This document shows positions 34,083 to 43,452 of a stretch of DNA of 64,000 nucleotides, piece by piece; position 1 is the stretch's first letter, and every line of letters starts with the position of its first letter. Made by a program: the position numbers and the translations under genes. The stretch comes from Bacillota bacterium (lineage in GTDB: Bacteria; Bacillota; Clostridia; Christensenellales; UBA3700), in contig JAEWXG010000003.1 of NCBI GenBank assembly GCA_023396095.1, positions 1 to 64,000 of the forward strand. Direction: 5' to 3'. Under the pieces are notes generated by a model. That model did no database searches, was not told the DNA's origin, and saw only the letters and a program-made list of their open reading frames with translations.

Positions 34083-35713
34083 AAATTCCTCTCCAAATCA
34101 TCTATAAAATCAGATGTAATCTCATTTGAATTTTGTTTTCCATAAAGTTCTTCATCAGTCATAGCTAGGGCCTCATCGCCAATATCAATTGCTTCAGGAT
34201 ATTGATTATACTCATCTACATCCGTTAAAGGAATATCCTGAAAGCTACTTTCATTGTCTTCTTGTTGAGTTGCTTGAGTTGAAATTGAAGAAACCATTGG
34301 AAAATCTCGTTCTGAGAATGTCATTGTTGATCCTCTAAATGTAAAATTAATATCCTTCAACTCACCATTTCTGTGTTTTGCAATAGCCAACCGAATTTCT
34401 CTTGTATCGTCTTTATTATCCTCATCGGAACTTTTTACATTATACAAAAACATTACAATATCAGCATCTTGCTCAATTGCACCAGAATCACGTAAATCAG
34501 ATAACTTTGGATTTTCAGGAGCTGATCCAGTCTTTTTAGCATTCTCTCTTTTATCTATGTCTCTTGATAACTGTGATAAAACAATCACAGGAACTTGCAA
34601 TGATTTTGCCATTATTTTCATCTTTCTTGAAATCTCTGCAACTTCTTGCTGCCTGTTCTTATTTTTATTATCTCCATCTGAAGAAAGTAACTGCAAATAG
34701 TCAATAATGACTAAATCTAGTTGCCCCTCCTGTCTTTTAAGTTGCCTACATTTTGCAGCAATTTGATCTGGTGTTATTCCTGCTGTATCATCAACAAACA
34801 CCTTAGATTCGTTAATTAATGATAAAGCTGCTTGATAATTCCTCATTGCATTAACATTTGAACTTAATGCAATGTCTTTTTTATTAATTTGAGTTAATCT
34901 TGCTAAAATTCTATCTGCAATTTCTTCACTAGACATTTCTTGATCAAAAATAACAATCCTTTTTTGTTCAGTTTTGCTATTATATTTTTTCTGTTTATTT
35001 TCTTCCAAAATATTATTGCAAATTATATTGATAGCAAACGCTGTTTTTCCACATCCTGGTCTTGCTGCAATAACAATATATTGCGATGGCAAAAAACCTC
35101 CTACAACTTTATCTAAAGTTTTAAAATATGTTTTAACTGTTTTCTTTGCCGACTTATGAATCAAAGTATCTTGAATATTTTTTATACAAACACTAGCAGA
35201 TTCAGATAAAGGTCTCAAATTTTCATCATTATCTTGAATGCCTAAACTCACGATTAAATCTTCTGCTTCAGCTTTTAAAACCTCAGGACTTTTATCCGTA
35301 TTTGACTCACTAATAAGTTTCTTTCCTACTTTAGACAACTCTCTTGAACAAAAAGTGTTATAGAAAATTTTAAACAATATTTCAAACATCACAGCTTCTG
35401 TTTCATCTGTTGCAATTTCCCAAATATATGTTTCACCGCCAACTTTGCTTAGTAAGTTCTTCTTCTCTAAAAAATTAATTATAATTACAGGCTCAAATCT
35501 TCCAGCATTTTGATCTGATAACTCTCGTAAAGCTTCAAAAAGAATTTTATTATTTTCGTAATAAAAATATTTTGGCAAAATTTTACTTATTAATAAGTCC
35601 GCTTTCTGCTTTTTTCCGGCATCAAATATAGAAGCTAATATTTTTTTCTCTATCGTTAAATCTTGCGCTATCTTGTCTTCAATAACTGTATTCGTTTTTA
35701 CGGCTTTAACCAT
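34079..35713 (-). CDS. dnaB: Replicative DNA helicase DnaB
   Basis: This 544-residue DnaB-family helicase has an N-terminal domain (about 20-165) and a RecA-like domain with Walker A AARPGCGKTAFA, Walker B DLVIIDYLQLL, and the QLSRDIDKRENAKK motif. It is about 90 residues longer than usual: a Lys-rich insert (KQKKYNSKTEQKR) follows the Walker A helix, and the C-terminal 75 residues are acidic and low in complexity. No intein motifs are present. It is uncommon to find dnaB next to pgpH. Its start overlaps the end of pepF by eight bases. Whether it is the main replicative helicase is not known. Confidence 0.9.
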   Translation of the reverse strand: MVKAVKTNTVIEDKIAQDLTIEKKILASIFDAGKKQKADLLISKILPKYFYYENNKILFEALRELSDQNAGRFEPVIIINFLEKKNLLSKVGGETYIWEIATDETEAVMFEILFKIFYNTFCSRELSKVGKKLISESNTDKSPEVLKAEAEDLIVSLGIQDNDENLRPLSESASVCIKNIQDTLIHKSAKKTVKTYFKTLDKVVGGFLPSQYIVIAARPGCGKTAFAINIICNNILEENKQKKYNSKTEQKRIVIFDQEMSSEEIADRILARLTQINKKDIALSSNVNAMRNYQAALSLINESKVFVDDTAGITPDQIAAKCRQLKRQEGQLDLVIIDYLQLLSSDGDNKNKNRQQEVAEISRKMKIMAKSLQVPVIVLSQLSRDIDKRENAKKTGSAPENPKLSDLRDSGAIEQDADIVMFLYNVKSSDEDNKDDTREIRLAIAKHRNGELKDINFTFRGSTMTFSERDFPMVSSISTQATQQEDNESSFQDIPLTDVDEYNQYPEAIDIGDEALAMTDEELYGKQNSNEITSDFIDDLERNL

Positions 35714-37502
35714 TATCTCTACACTCCCTCTCTAAGTCAGTTAAAATATTGTTAAATTCTTGCATAGCTATATTAAACGTCTCAACTTTTTCTAAGTTTA
35801 CTCCAGCAACTTTTAATATTTCAACAGGCGACATACTACCACCTAACGATAAAAATTTGAAATACTTTTGTAATTTTTCTTTATCTCCAGATAAAATATT
35901 ATTTGCAATAATAACGGCAGATGTAATCCCTGTAGCATACTTATAAACATAAAAACTATTATAAAAATGTGGGATCCTGGACCATTCATATTGAATAAGT
36001 TTGCAAGAAACAACATTCGAACCATAATAGAGTTTATTTAACTTTAAATACTCCTTATTAAAGAATTCGCTTGTTAAAGGATATCCTTGTTCATAGTGTT
36101 CATGTGCTAATTTCTCAAATTCTGCAAACTGAGTTTGTCTAAATAATGTTGTTCTAAACATATCCAAATAGTATGATAAAAGATATTTTTTTAACTCTTT
36201 ATTCGTTGTAGTTTTTAGTAAATATTTTAGAAGCAAGACTTCATTTACCGTACTTGCTACCTCAGCGACAAAAATTTCATATTGAGCTGTAGCATATGGT
36301 TGCTCTTTATGTGAAAAATATGAATGCATGCTATGGCCCAATTCATGAGCAATAGTAAATATATCATGCGTCGTAGGGAAATAATTTAAGAGCACATATG
36401 GTGGTGAATCATATGTTCCCCACGAATAAGCTCCGTTTCTTTTACCGGGAGTTTCATAAACATCTATCCAACGTTCCCGTACTGCTTTATCAATCAAATT
36501 GACATATTCGTCTCCTAAAACTGCTAAAGCACTCTTAACCGTTTCTAATGCTTCCGCATAAGACAATTTAATATCTTCAACATTAAATATTGGAAGATGT
36601 AAATCCCACATATTCAACTTTTTATATCCTAATTGGTTTGCTCTTAATTTAAAGTATCGATGCAAATTTTTCAAATTAGCATGTACGCTTTTTATCAAAT
36701 TTTCATAAACATTGATAGTTACATCCTCTGATACCAATGCTTGATCCATAGCACTTTTATACTTTCTGGCTTTTGCATAAAAACAATCAGCTTTAACTTG
36801 CCCGGCATATAATGTTGATATAGTTTCATTCATATTTTTGTATGAGTTGAACATATTTTTAAATGCTTTTTTTCTGATACTTAAATCCTTTGACGATAAA
36901 AACATTGAATAGTTTCCGTGAGTAAGTTCTGTTAAAACATTCTCATCATTTCTAACTTTATTAAATTTTATTTCGGCATTATCAAACGCCGAAAAAGCTG
37001 CATGGAAATCGTCCGAAAAGGACCCCACCCCTGCTAAAAGTTCTTCTTCTTTTTCAGACAAAATATGCTCTTTATTTATTGCCATCTTACTTAAAGAGTA
37101 TTTATATTCCTCTAATAGTTTATCTTCCGAAAATTTAATTAAATCCTCTTTTGAAAAATTGTTAATTTGTGGCGACACAAAAGATGTTGCTTCTTGATAT
37201 TCAACAATGAAATTGCTTATTTTCTTTACTTGTTCTTGATATATATTAGACTTCGCATCTTGATCTAAACTCATTTTTGCATAAGTAAACAAATTGGAAA
37301 TTTTTCTTGAATAATTATCTAAACATTGAAAGCAATTAAAAAGATCTTTTGCTGTTTTTAAATTGTTTTTAAAAACAAGGATGTTTTTATATTCTTTTTG
37401 TACTATTTTATATTCATCTTCCCAAGCAGAATCGCTAGGAAATAATTTTGTTAGATCCCACTTATATTGCTCTTCTATATCACTTCTATTTTTATATTGC
37501 AT
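35706..37502 (-). CDS. pepF: Oligoendopeptidase F (M3 family)
   Basis: The zinc metallopeptidase cleaves short peptides in the cytoplasm. The catalytic site is FTIAHELGHSMH (HExxH, about residue 385), with a downstream Glu ligand in FVAEVASTVNE. Family length is about 600; this has 598. The frame also has a GTG at 37508, but AGGTG is better placed for the ATG at 37502 (MQYKNRSDIEEQYKWDL, the usual PepF opening). It overlaps dnaB, so pepF-dnaB-pgpH-ybeY-era-recO may be one transcript. Confidence 0.93.
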   Translation of the reverse strand: MQYKNRSDIEEQYKWDLTKLFPSDSAWEDEYKIVQKEYKNILVFKNNLKTAKDLFNCFQCLDNYSRKISNLFTYAKMSLDQDAKSNIYQEQVKKISNFIVEYQEATSFVSPQINNFSKEDLIKFSEDKLLEEYKYSLSKMAINKEHILSEKEEELLAGVGSFSDDFHAAFSAFDNAEIKFNKVRNDENVLTELTHGNYSMFLSSKDLSIRKKAFKNMFNSYKNMNETISTLYAGQVKADCFYAKARKYKSAMDQALVSEDVTINVYENLIKSVHANLKNLHRYFKLRANQLGYKKLNMWDLHLPIFNVEDIKLSYAEALETVKSALAVLGDEYVNLIDKAVRERWIDVYETPGKRNGAYSWGTYDSPPYVLLNYFPTTHDIFTIAHELGHSMHSYFSHKEQPYATAQYEIFVAEVASTVNEVLLLKYLLKTTTNKELKKYLLSYYLDMFRTTLFRQTQFAEFEKLAHEHYEQGYPLTSEFFNKEYLKLNKLYYGSNVVSCKLIQYEWSRIPHFYNSFYVYKYATGITSAVIIANNILSGDKEKLQKYFKFLSLGGSMSPVEILKVAGVNLEKVETFNIAMQEFNNILTDLERECRDNG

Positions 37503-37596
37503 AAACACCTATTTAAAACACGATATAAATTATTATATCATAAATCATTATATCAATATATAAATATATATACTTCAATCTTACCTGCTACACTAT

Positions 37597-37623
37597 AAAA
37601 AAGGGATTTTATTGAAAAATCCC
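37597..37623 (-). terminator. Terminator downstream of the PTS IIC gene
   Basis: On the minus strand GGGATTTTT and AAAATCCC pair around a short loop and are followed by TTTTTT. It is about 170 bases past the stop of the IIC gene at 37794 and separates it from pepF. The 285 bases 37509-37793 hold no gene. Confidence 0.8.
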
Positions 37624-37793
37624 AATTATTTTAATTTTCCATATAACCTTGAAAGTGCATATATGTATTTTTACAAATTTAGTTTTAATATGAGTAAAAC
37701 ATCATTATATGTATGTTAATTATAAAAATACATAAAAAGTTTTTAAAATTAAAATCTAAAAACTGTTTATGAAATGTAATCTTCTTAATGCTC

Positions 37794-39014
37794 TTAATTA
37801 TTATAATCTAACTTGAGATACTGAGGCTTTATCCATCCCTTTTTCCTAAATATTTCCCCTAGCACCCAACAGATTAATGCAGGCAATACAAACATTAATA
37901 GAATAATTCCTAAATAAATCATCCAAGGCTCTAATCCTGCTTCATTTGATGCCTTAAGTGTCATAATAACACCTACAAAACCTGATGTTCCCATCCCTCC
38001 GCCAGAAAATGTACATCTTAATTTAAATAAGGTAGTTGCCATTGGTCCAACAATCGCGCTTGCTATAATTGGTGGGACAAAAATAATTGGATGTTTCATT
38101 ATATTTGGTATTTGCAACATACTTGTTCCGATCCCTTGCGAAATTAAACCTGAAAACCCATTTTCTCTAAATGATAGAACGGCAAAACCCACCATTTGCG
38201 CAGCGCACCCTACAACAGCTGCTCCGCCTGCTAGTAACATAGTATCATTTGTTGCATTTGCTCCGCCTGCAATCATAACCCATATCGCAGCTGATGAAGT
38301 TGGCATTGTTAACAAAATTCCCATAACAACTGATATTAAAATTCCCATAACAAATGGAGTTGCTTTAGTAGCTATTAAAATCCCTTTTGATATATACTCT
38401 ATAATTTTAATAGCAGGTATTGCGCAATAAATTCCTACCAACGAAATAAACATCATAAATAGTGGAACTAATAATATATCTATTTTTGTTTTACCAGCAA
38501 TCAATTTTGAAAATTCAATCGACATTAACGCAACAATATATGCTCCAACTGGATTGCCAGGAAGCCCTTTCGACATAACGTTGGTAATATTGGCCATATT
38601 TCCTGTTAAAAATTCTGTGGAATATGCTCCTATTAAACCTGCAAACATTGCAGACAAGATTACCAATTTAGGAGCTTTTAAATAATGTGCCATCCCAGCA
38701 CCAATGGCAGCACCCATTAAAACTGATGCAACTTTACCTAATAATATCAAAAATTGTGAAAATGCACTCTCCGGTAAAGCTCCACCTATTTCTTTTATAA
38801 TTGTTCCTGCAATTAATGTAACAAATAAGCCTTGTGCCATCCCTGTAAAAGCATCAATAAACCATCTCTTTGAAACTTTCGCGACATAACGACTAAATTT
38901 CATTTTCTTTGATAGACATACTTCATTTGGAACTAACAAGTTAGCATTTGGCGTATAATTTGTTGGCTCCACAATAAAGAAACTATCAGGACATTCTTCT
39001 CTCCTGTTCTTCAT
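37794..39014 (-). CDS. PTS system IIC-type permease (PTS_EIIC_2 family)
   Basis: This 406-residue protein has about ten membrane segments and a repeated Gly-rich pattern (GGALPESAFSQ, GGGMGTSGFVG) like the PTS_EIIC_2 family of sugar permeases. The N terminus is extended by about 45 residues relative to the first membrane segment. No IIA or IIB domain or gene is nearby, so it either borrows them from elsewhere or transports without them. It is last in a three-gene operon with the patatin gene and the uncharacterised gene at 40223. The sugar is unknown. Confidence 0.8.
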   Translation of the reverse strand: MKNRREECPDSFFIVEPTNYTPNANLLVPNEVCLSKKMKFSRYVAKVSKRWFIDAFTGMAQGLFVTLIAGTIIKEIGGALPESAFSQFLILLGKVASVLMGAAIGAGMAHYLKAPKLVILSAMFAGLIGAYSTEFLTGNMANITNVMSKGLPGNPVGAYIVALMSIEFSKLIAGKTKIDILLVPLFMMFISLVGIYCAIPAIKIIEYISKGILIATKATPFVMGILISVVMGILLTMPTSSAAIWVMIAGGANATNDTMLLAGGAAVVGCAAQMVGFAVLSFRENGFSGLISQGIGTSMLQIPNIMKHPIIFVPPIIASAIVGPMATTLFKLRCTFSGGGMGTSGFVGVIMTLKASNEAGLEPWMIYLGIILLMFVLPALICWVLGEIFRKKGWIKPQYLKLDYNN

Positions 39015-39037
39015 AATACATTTCCTTTATATATAGA

Positions 39038-40219
39038 TTAAAATAAGCAGGCAAATGCTCTTTCGATTACCAAGTTCTTATCGCTTTTTTGCTTACCAAC
39101 TTTTTTGTTGTCAGCTTTTTTGCGCCCTTTTATTTGGTCGATAAGTTCATTTACACTGAGAACTTGCAATCGATCAACTGAATGATACTTTGCAATCTCT
39201 TCCAACAAAACTACAAAAAAATTCTTTTTATCTTCGATATTAACACGTTTTAACTTTAAAACATCCGCTAATTCAATAAGTATTATATCAAAACTTATAT
39301 TTTTTGCATCACTTTTAATACTACTTTTTTTTATATTAAAAATTTTATTATAAAGTTTTTGACATTCTTCTTTTTTAAGATCATTAAATCTTCCCCAATA
39401 CTTATCTAAATCAAAATCTTTTAAATAGTAACTTTTCCCTAAATATTTACGACAAAATCTAAGACCATCATAATATCCTATTTTCAAACCCCTTTTAATG
39501 GCTTTCGCATTAAAATCCAATAAGCGCCCGGGTTTTTCAGATGGAATAATATACTGCAAGTTTAAACCGTTTACATAATTAACTTTTTGGCATTTTGCTA
39601 TAGCTCCTGTTTTAATCGCTATTATATTTCTATATCCTTCATCAATAAGCATATTTATTGGGAGATTATCGTGAATCCCTCCATCAATGAATTTATCATC
39701 ATCTATAATAACTGATTTAAATCCGGGAAAACTTGCGCTGGCCATAACATAATCTGCAACTTGGTTCCTAGGTATCTCTTCTATAAAAATTGGCATTGGT
39801 GTTTTTTTTGTTAAATTATATGTCATAAGTCCAAACCTAATTGAGCTTTCCCTTAACAAATCTTCATCAACATTTTTCTTAATAACTTCGTAGGATTTTG
39901 ATGTATCAATTCCACCTTTTCGCATTTGCGTAAAAAAGTTTTTCAATAAAACAGTTAAAGTATCCACGTCAATTTGTCCGTCAGCTAACTTTTCAGCGTA
40001 TTCATCTGGAAAATTAAAAAGCTTTGAGAAATACATATTTTCCCAAAGCTCATACAATTCTAGAAATTTGTGTTGAGCAATCATTACTCCGTTTAATGCT
40101 CCAATTGAAGTTCCTACTACGGCATCAAACTCATAACCATGCTCCAATAAAGCTCTCAAAACTCCTGCATGGTATGCGCCTTTAGCTCCACCGCCCTCTA
40201 ACGCAAGTTGATATTTCAT
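39038..40219 (-). CDS. Patatin-like phospholipase
   Basis: This 393-residue protein has the full patatin active site: oxyanion LEGGGAKGAYHAG (residues 7-19), nucleophile GTSIG (about 38-42), and Asp in DGGIHDNLP (about 180). Family members hydrolyse acyl esters of lipids. No signal peptide is seen, so it is cytoplasmic or membrane-associated. The C-terminal 120 residues are Lys-rich and unique. It starts three bases after the 40223 gene and is followed by the PTS IIC gene after 23 bases. Confidence 0.9.
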   Translation of the reverse strand: MKYQLALEGGGAKGAYHAGVLRALLEHGYEFDAVVGTSIGALNGVMIAQHKFLELYELWENMYFSKLFNFPDEYAEKLADGQIDVDTLTVLLKNFFTQMRKGGIDTSKSYEVIKKNVDEDLLRESSIRFGLMTYNLTKKTPMPIFIEEIPRNQVADYVMASASFPGFKSVIIDDDKFIDGGIHDNLPINMLIDEGYRNIIAIKTGAIAKCQKVNYVNGLNLQYIIPSEKPGRLLDFNAKAIKRGLKIGYYDGLRFCRKYLGKSYYLKDFDLDKYWGRFNDLKKEECQKLYNKIFNIKKSSIKSDAKNISFDIILIELADVLKLKRVNIEDKKNFFVVLLEEIAKYHSVDRLQVLSVNELIDQIKGRKKADNKKVGKQKSDKNLVIERAFACLF

Positions 40220-40222
40220 TTA

Positions 40223-40750
40223 TTATCTATCCAAATCTATTGTTTTATCTTTTCCTTCAATGACAGCATTTTTTATGAATGGATATTCTTGCGCATAATC
40301 AAGAGGCTGGAAATTTCTCTTTTTGCCAAGCCCTAAAGCCTTTCCCATTAAAACAATTAACTCAATAGTTCTTTTTAATTTTCTTTTTCCTGTAACCTTT
40401 ATTTCACAAGGACACTCAAAAAAGCCATTTCTATGTGACTTATCAACAACCTTCAACCAATCATGATCAACTGATGCTGGATCAATTCTTAAATATACAT
40501 ACAACGACTTTCCTTTAATTCTAATCTTTGCAATTACTCCTCTTGCTCTAAAAACCTCATCATATTTCAACATTCTTGATTTAACTCCGCTCATTGCCAT
40601 CAATGTGTTTTTAATAGGAGTATATAGCTTCTTTAGTTGATCGTCGGATTGTCTTAATTTTGACTCAAAATTACGTGGTAATAAAACTTGTGTTTTACTA
40701 TGATATTCAACAACCTTGTTATTAAAAATTATCGCTCTATCATTTTTCAT
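40223..40750 (-). CDS. Uncharacterised protein, family seen in gut Bacillota
   Basis: This 175-residue soluble basic protein contains a domain I know as recurring, often in several copies, in genomes of uncultured gut Clostridia: a helix starting KLYTPIKNTLMAMSGVKSR, then IAKIRIKGKSLYVYLRIDP and a final CEIKVTGKRKLKRTIELI. No function is established to my knowledge. GGAAGAGG precedes the ATG. It is first in an operon with a patatin lipase and a PTS IIC permease. It could bind a polymer, but this is only a guess. Confidence 0.6.
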   Translation of the reverse strand: MKNDRAIIFNNKVVEYHSKTQVLLPRNFESKLRQSDDQLKKLYTPIKNTLMAMSGVKSRMLKYDEVFRARGVIAKIRIKGKSLYVYLRIDPASVDHDWLKVVDKSHRNGFFECPCEIKVTGKRKLKRTIELIVLMGKALGLGKKRNFQPLDYAQEYPFIKNAVIEGKDKTIDLDR

Positions 40751-40933
40751 AATATTCCTCTTCCTTGTTTAATTCTAAACTATAATTAATTATAACATAT
40801 GCCTAATTATTTATGCAATACTCAACCCAAATGTTCATTAAACTCAATTAAAAATACCAAATTAAATTTCCATTATTATCATGAAAAAATCAAAAAATAG
40901 AACGAAAATAGCATCGCAATAAATATTTATAAT

Positions 40934-41152
40934 TTATTCTTCATCCTCTATGATAACATAAGTTGGATCTGGTTTTTTAGGTTCTGGTTTTCTAACTTCA
41001 AAATTTTTAGCCTGATATTCAGGTCTATTGAAAAAAATTATTATCGCAACAAACAAAGATATAATTAAAGCTCCAATTAACAAATATGTAATTATATCTT
41101 TGCTGCTCCACTCTAGAAGTCGCGACCCTTCCGCCAAAAAAAATGATAACAT
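40934..41152 (-). CDS. Small single-pass membrane protein
   Basis: This is a 72-residue protein with one membrane segment (about 20-42, YLLIGALIISLFVAIIIFF) and a charged, Pro-rich tail ending IIEDEE. AGAGGTG lies just before ATG 41152; a GTG at 41158 is the alternative start but has no site. It is divergent to the plus-strand M28-like gene. I do not recognise a family. Confidence 0.55.
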   Translation of the reverse strand: MLSFFLAEGSRLLEWSSKDIITYLLIGALIISLFVAIIIFFNRPEYQAKNFEVRKPEPKKPDPTYVIIEDEE

Positions 41153-41205
41153 ATGCACCTCTTATAGTATATTGTACCATCTTTGTGCCGTTGTATTAAT
41201 TTTTT

Positions 41206-41234
41206 TTGCCTTATATATAAAAAACTTGTAATAT
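41206..41234 (+). promoter_or_regulatory. Candidate SigA promoter of the M28-like gene
   Basis: TTGCCT (41206-41211) and TAATAT (41229-41234) are 17 bases apart and 28 bases before the ATG at 41262, with TGAGG between. The match to consensus is fair, in a very AT-rich setting. Confidence 0.45.
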
Positions 41235-41261
41235 ATAATATATAGTCTTGAGGTAAACTTT

Positions 41262-42488
41262 ATGGAAAAATATAAAAATACGATAAGCTACATAACGGAA
41301 AAAACAAAAATTTCTTCTGAAACATATACTAATAGAGGAAGTGCCACTTTATCGGAATATAATGCTTTTAACAATATATCAGAAGAAGCAAAGGAATTTG
41401 CCGAGCAAGATTCTTTAAAAACTATATCATATATGGTTTCACATAAAGCATTTTTACAATGGGCAAAATTTTTATCGGTCTTTTTATTATTGGGTTATGC
41501 GGCATTCTTCTTTGTCCCTATCATGTCGTGGGTTTTTGTTTTCATTGGACTACTGCCATTATTCTTTGAAAAAATAGCACACTGGCGCTTTATTGATTTC
41601 GCCTTTGAACAACAACTGTCAAACTCATTTTATGTATCGCGTAAACCACAGAACAAAGCAACAAAAAGAATTGTTTTTTCTGCAAATATTGATGCTCCAA
41701 CGGAACTAACATTAAATAAATATGGTGGCTATGTTTGGTTTATAACAATATTGGTATTTTGCGTATTAGGCATTATATTTGTTTTAATATCTTCATTAGT
41801 TGCAATGATAATAACTAAAAGTGCAATTTCTACCATTAACTTTGCCAATCATAATATTTTAACTACTGTGCATTTTATTGGGATGATTTTTGTCCCATTC
41901 TTTATTGCGTTAGCCTTTACATATAATGAAAAATCCATAACTCCTGGAGCTTCAGCAAGTTTAAGTTCGTGCTATTTGTCAATTAGTGTTTTAAAATATT
42001 TAAAAGAAAATAATGTTAATTTGAATGATACAGAAGTTGGTGTTTTAATTAATGGTTCAACTTATGCAGGGTTAAGAGGTGCTAAAGCTTGGCTTAAACA
42101 AAATCCTAATTTTGCTAAAGATATCCCTACATATATCATTCATCATTCAAACTTATACAATATTTCAGACTTATCAATAGTGAATAAAGATTTATTTGGT
42201 TTGTATAAAGTTGATAATAAATCATCAAAATTATATGAACAAGCAGCAGCTAATAATTCAAAAGTTATTCAAAAGAAAAGATTAAATTTATCTGCAACCG
42301 ACACATATGTTTACAACAGACATAATCTTGATGCCGTGTCAGTTATGGCATTAAATCGAATTTGGCCAAAAGAATATAATACAAGTTTCGATACTTATGA
42401 AAAGATAGATACAGAATGTTTATTAAGATGTTTTGTACTGTCACTAAATGCAATATCAATCTTGGATGATCAAACTATTTCTTCATAG
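41262..42488 (+). CDS. Membrane M28-peptidase-like protein lacking catalytic residues
   Basis: The 408-residue protein follows the plan of membrane-bound M28 peptidases: N-terminal lid, two membrane segments (about 68-105), a peptidase core start (KRIVFSANIDAP), two more segments (about 165-225) and the rest of the core. In active members the first motif is HxD, the second DDNxxG, the third EE. Here they read NID, TPGASASLS and STYAGLRG, so zinc ligands and the general base are gone. The fold looks kept, so a binding or scaffold role is likely. It is one of few plus-strand genes and has its own terminator. Confidence 0.7.
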   Translation: MEKYKNTISYITEKTKISSETYTNRGSATLSEYNAFNNISEEAKEFAEQDSLKTISYMVSHKAFLQWAKFLSVFLLLGYAAFFFVPIMSWVFVFIGLLPLFFEKIAHWRFIDFAFEQQLSNSFYVSRKPQNKATKRIVFSANIDAPTELTLNKYGGYVWFITILVFCVLGIIFVLISSLVAMIITKSAISTINFANHNILTTVHFIGMIFVPFFIALAFTYNEKSITPGASASLSSCYLSISVLKYLKENNVNLNDTEVGVLINGSTYAGLRGAKAWLKQNPNFAKDIPTYIIHHSNLYNISDLSIVNKDLFGLYKVDNKSSKLYEQAAANNSKVIQKKRLNLSATDTYVYNRHNLDAVSVMALNRIWPKEYNTSFDTYEKIDTECLLRCFVLSLNAISILDDQTISS

Positions 42489-42510
42489 TGAATCTAAAAT
42501 TTAATACATC

Positions 42511-42539
42511 AAAACATTGCACCACTGCAATGTTTTTTT
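42511..42539 (+). terminator. Terminator of the M28-like gene
   Basis: AAAACATTGCA and TGCAATGTTTT pair around a short loop and end in a run of seven T on the plus strand, 23 bases past the stop at 42488. Confidence 0.88.
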
Positions 42540-42550
42540 ACTTTTACCTA

Positions 42551-42585
42551 CAAACAAAAAGCCTTCAAGTGAATTGAAGGCTTTT
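42551..42585 (-). terminator. Terminator of the SCP2/aminotransferase/transketolase operon
   Basis: AAAAGCCTTCAA and TTGAAGGCTTTT pair around a five-base loop. On the minus strand it is followed by TTTTTG and lies 26 bases past the stop of the last operon gene at 42611. It may also act on the plus strand. Confidence 0.87.
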
Positions 42586-42610
42586 AATTGATTCATCAAA
42601 CATCCAACTT

Positions 42611-43450
42611 TTATTGTTGTTTATCTAAATAAATTCCTTTTGCAAAATCGCCAACTGCGAATAAAAGATTTCCTAAATCAGCAGCCATTTCAGGCGCACC
42701 GTTAATAATTAAGAATTTCTTGGAAACATAGTCTAACATATCTCCTGTTCCCATCAAAATTCCAAGTGCATGTTCAACATTATCAAACTCCATCGTCAAG
42801 AATGGTGCACATCTTTCATTTATTCCTCTTCCAGCCTTGGAATTACCATCTTTAACTCTAATCCAAGATGCAAGAACAGGATCGTCTTTAACTTGCAATG
42901 CCCAAATTCTATCTGGAGAATTTTGCGCAAACTTAGTAGCCAATGGATGTCCGGCTTTGTTTAATTGGCTAATTCCATTAGGTAGTAGATAAAAATATAA
43001 CTTAACCAACTCAGCCGCATCTGTTTCTTTCTTAGGCACAGATGTAGATTGTAGCAAACCAGCCATCTTTAGCAATGCTTGTAATATAGGAACTAATTTC
43101 CCTAATTTTGACATTCCTTTTATTTTTGGCATTGGCATTCCTTTTCCACTAAAGAAAATTACAAACTTTCTAATATCACTAAATTCAAACTCAAGATCCG
43201 GAGCATCACAAACATCATTAATATGTGTTGTCCAAACTCCATTTTCTATTGTAAAGTATGTCGCTATTTTCCCCTTAGGAGCCTCTTTATCTAAAGCACT
43301 AACTTGAAAAATAAATGATTTTTTATCAAATTTTTTCTTTAGATTTGGATAATCTACAGCCACAACTCTTAACAATGGTAAGGCAGCATTTAAAAAGATT
43401 CGTGCCGCATATCTATCATCTTGAGTTATAACAACTTCATTTTTTGCCAT
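42611..43450 (-). CDS. SCP2-like (sterol carrier protein 2 fold) protein, two domains
   Basis: This 279-residue protein seems to hold two SCP2-like units. The first includes CDAPDLEFEFSDIRKF, a Gly-rich turn and IKGMSKLGKLVPILQALLK (about 80-130). The second ends FLTMEFDNVEHALGILMG and FLIINGAPEMAADLG (about 225-270). SCP2 folds bind lipids or other hydrophobic ligands in a tunnel. There is no signal peptide, so it is cytoplasmic. It is last in the operon, two bases after the transketolase C half. With the other SCP2-like gene at 46715 it brackets the enzymes, so a role as carrier or enzyme partner is inferred. Confidence 0.7.
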   Translation of the reverse strand: MAKNEVVITQDDRYAARIFLNAALPLLRVVAVDYPNLKKKFDKKSFIFQVSALDKEAPKGKIATYFTIENGVWTTHINDVCDAPDLEFEFSDIRKFVIFFSGKGMPMPKIKGMSKLGKLVPILQALLKMAGLLQSTSVPKKETDAAELVKLYFYLLPNGISQLNKAGHPLATKFAQNSPDRIWALQVKDDPVLASWIRVKDGNSKAGRGINERCAPFLTMEFDNVEHALGILMGTGDMLDYVSKKFLIINGAPEMAADLGNLLFAVGDFAKGIYLDKQQ

Positions 43451-43452
43451 AA

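Noticed and set aside
34079..35713. Possible intein in dnaB because of its length
   Set aside because: No splice-site motifs (Cys/Ser start, HN end) and no homing endonuclease region; the extra length is an insert and an acidic tail.
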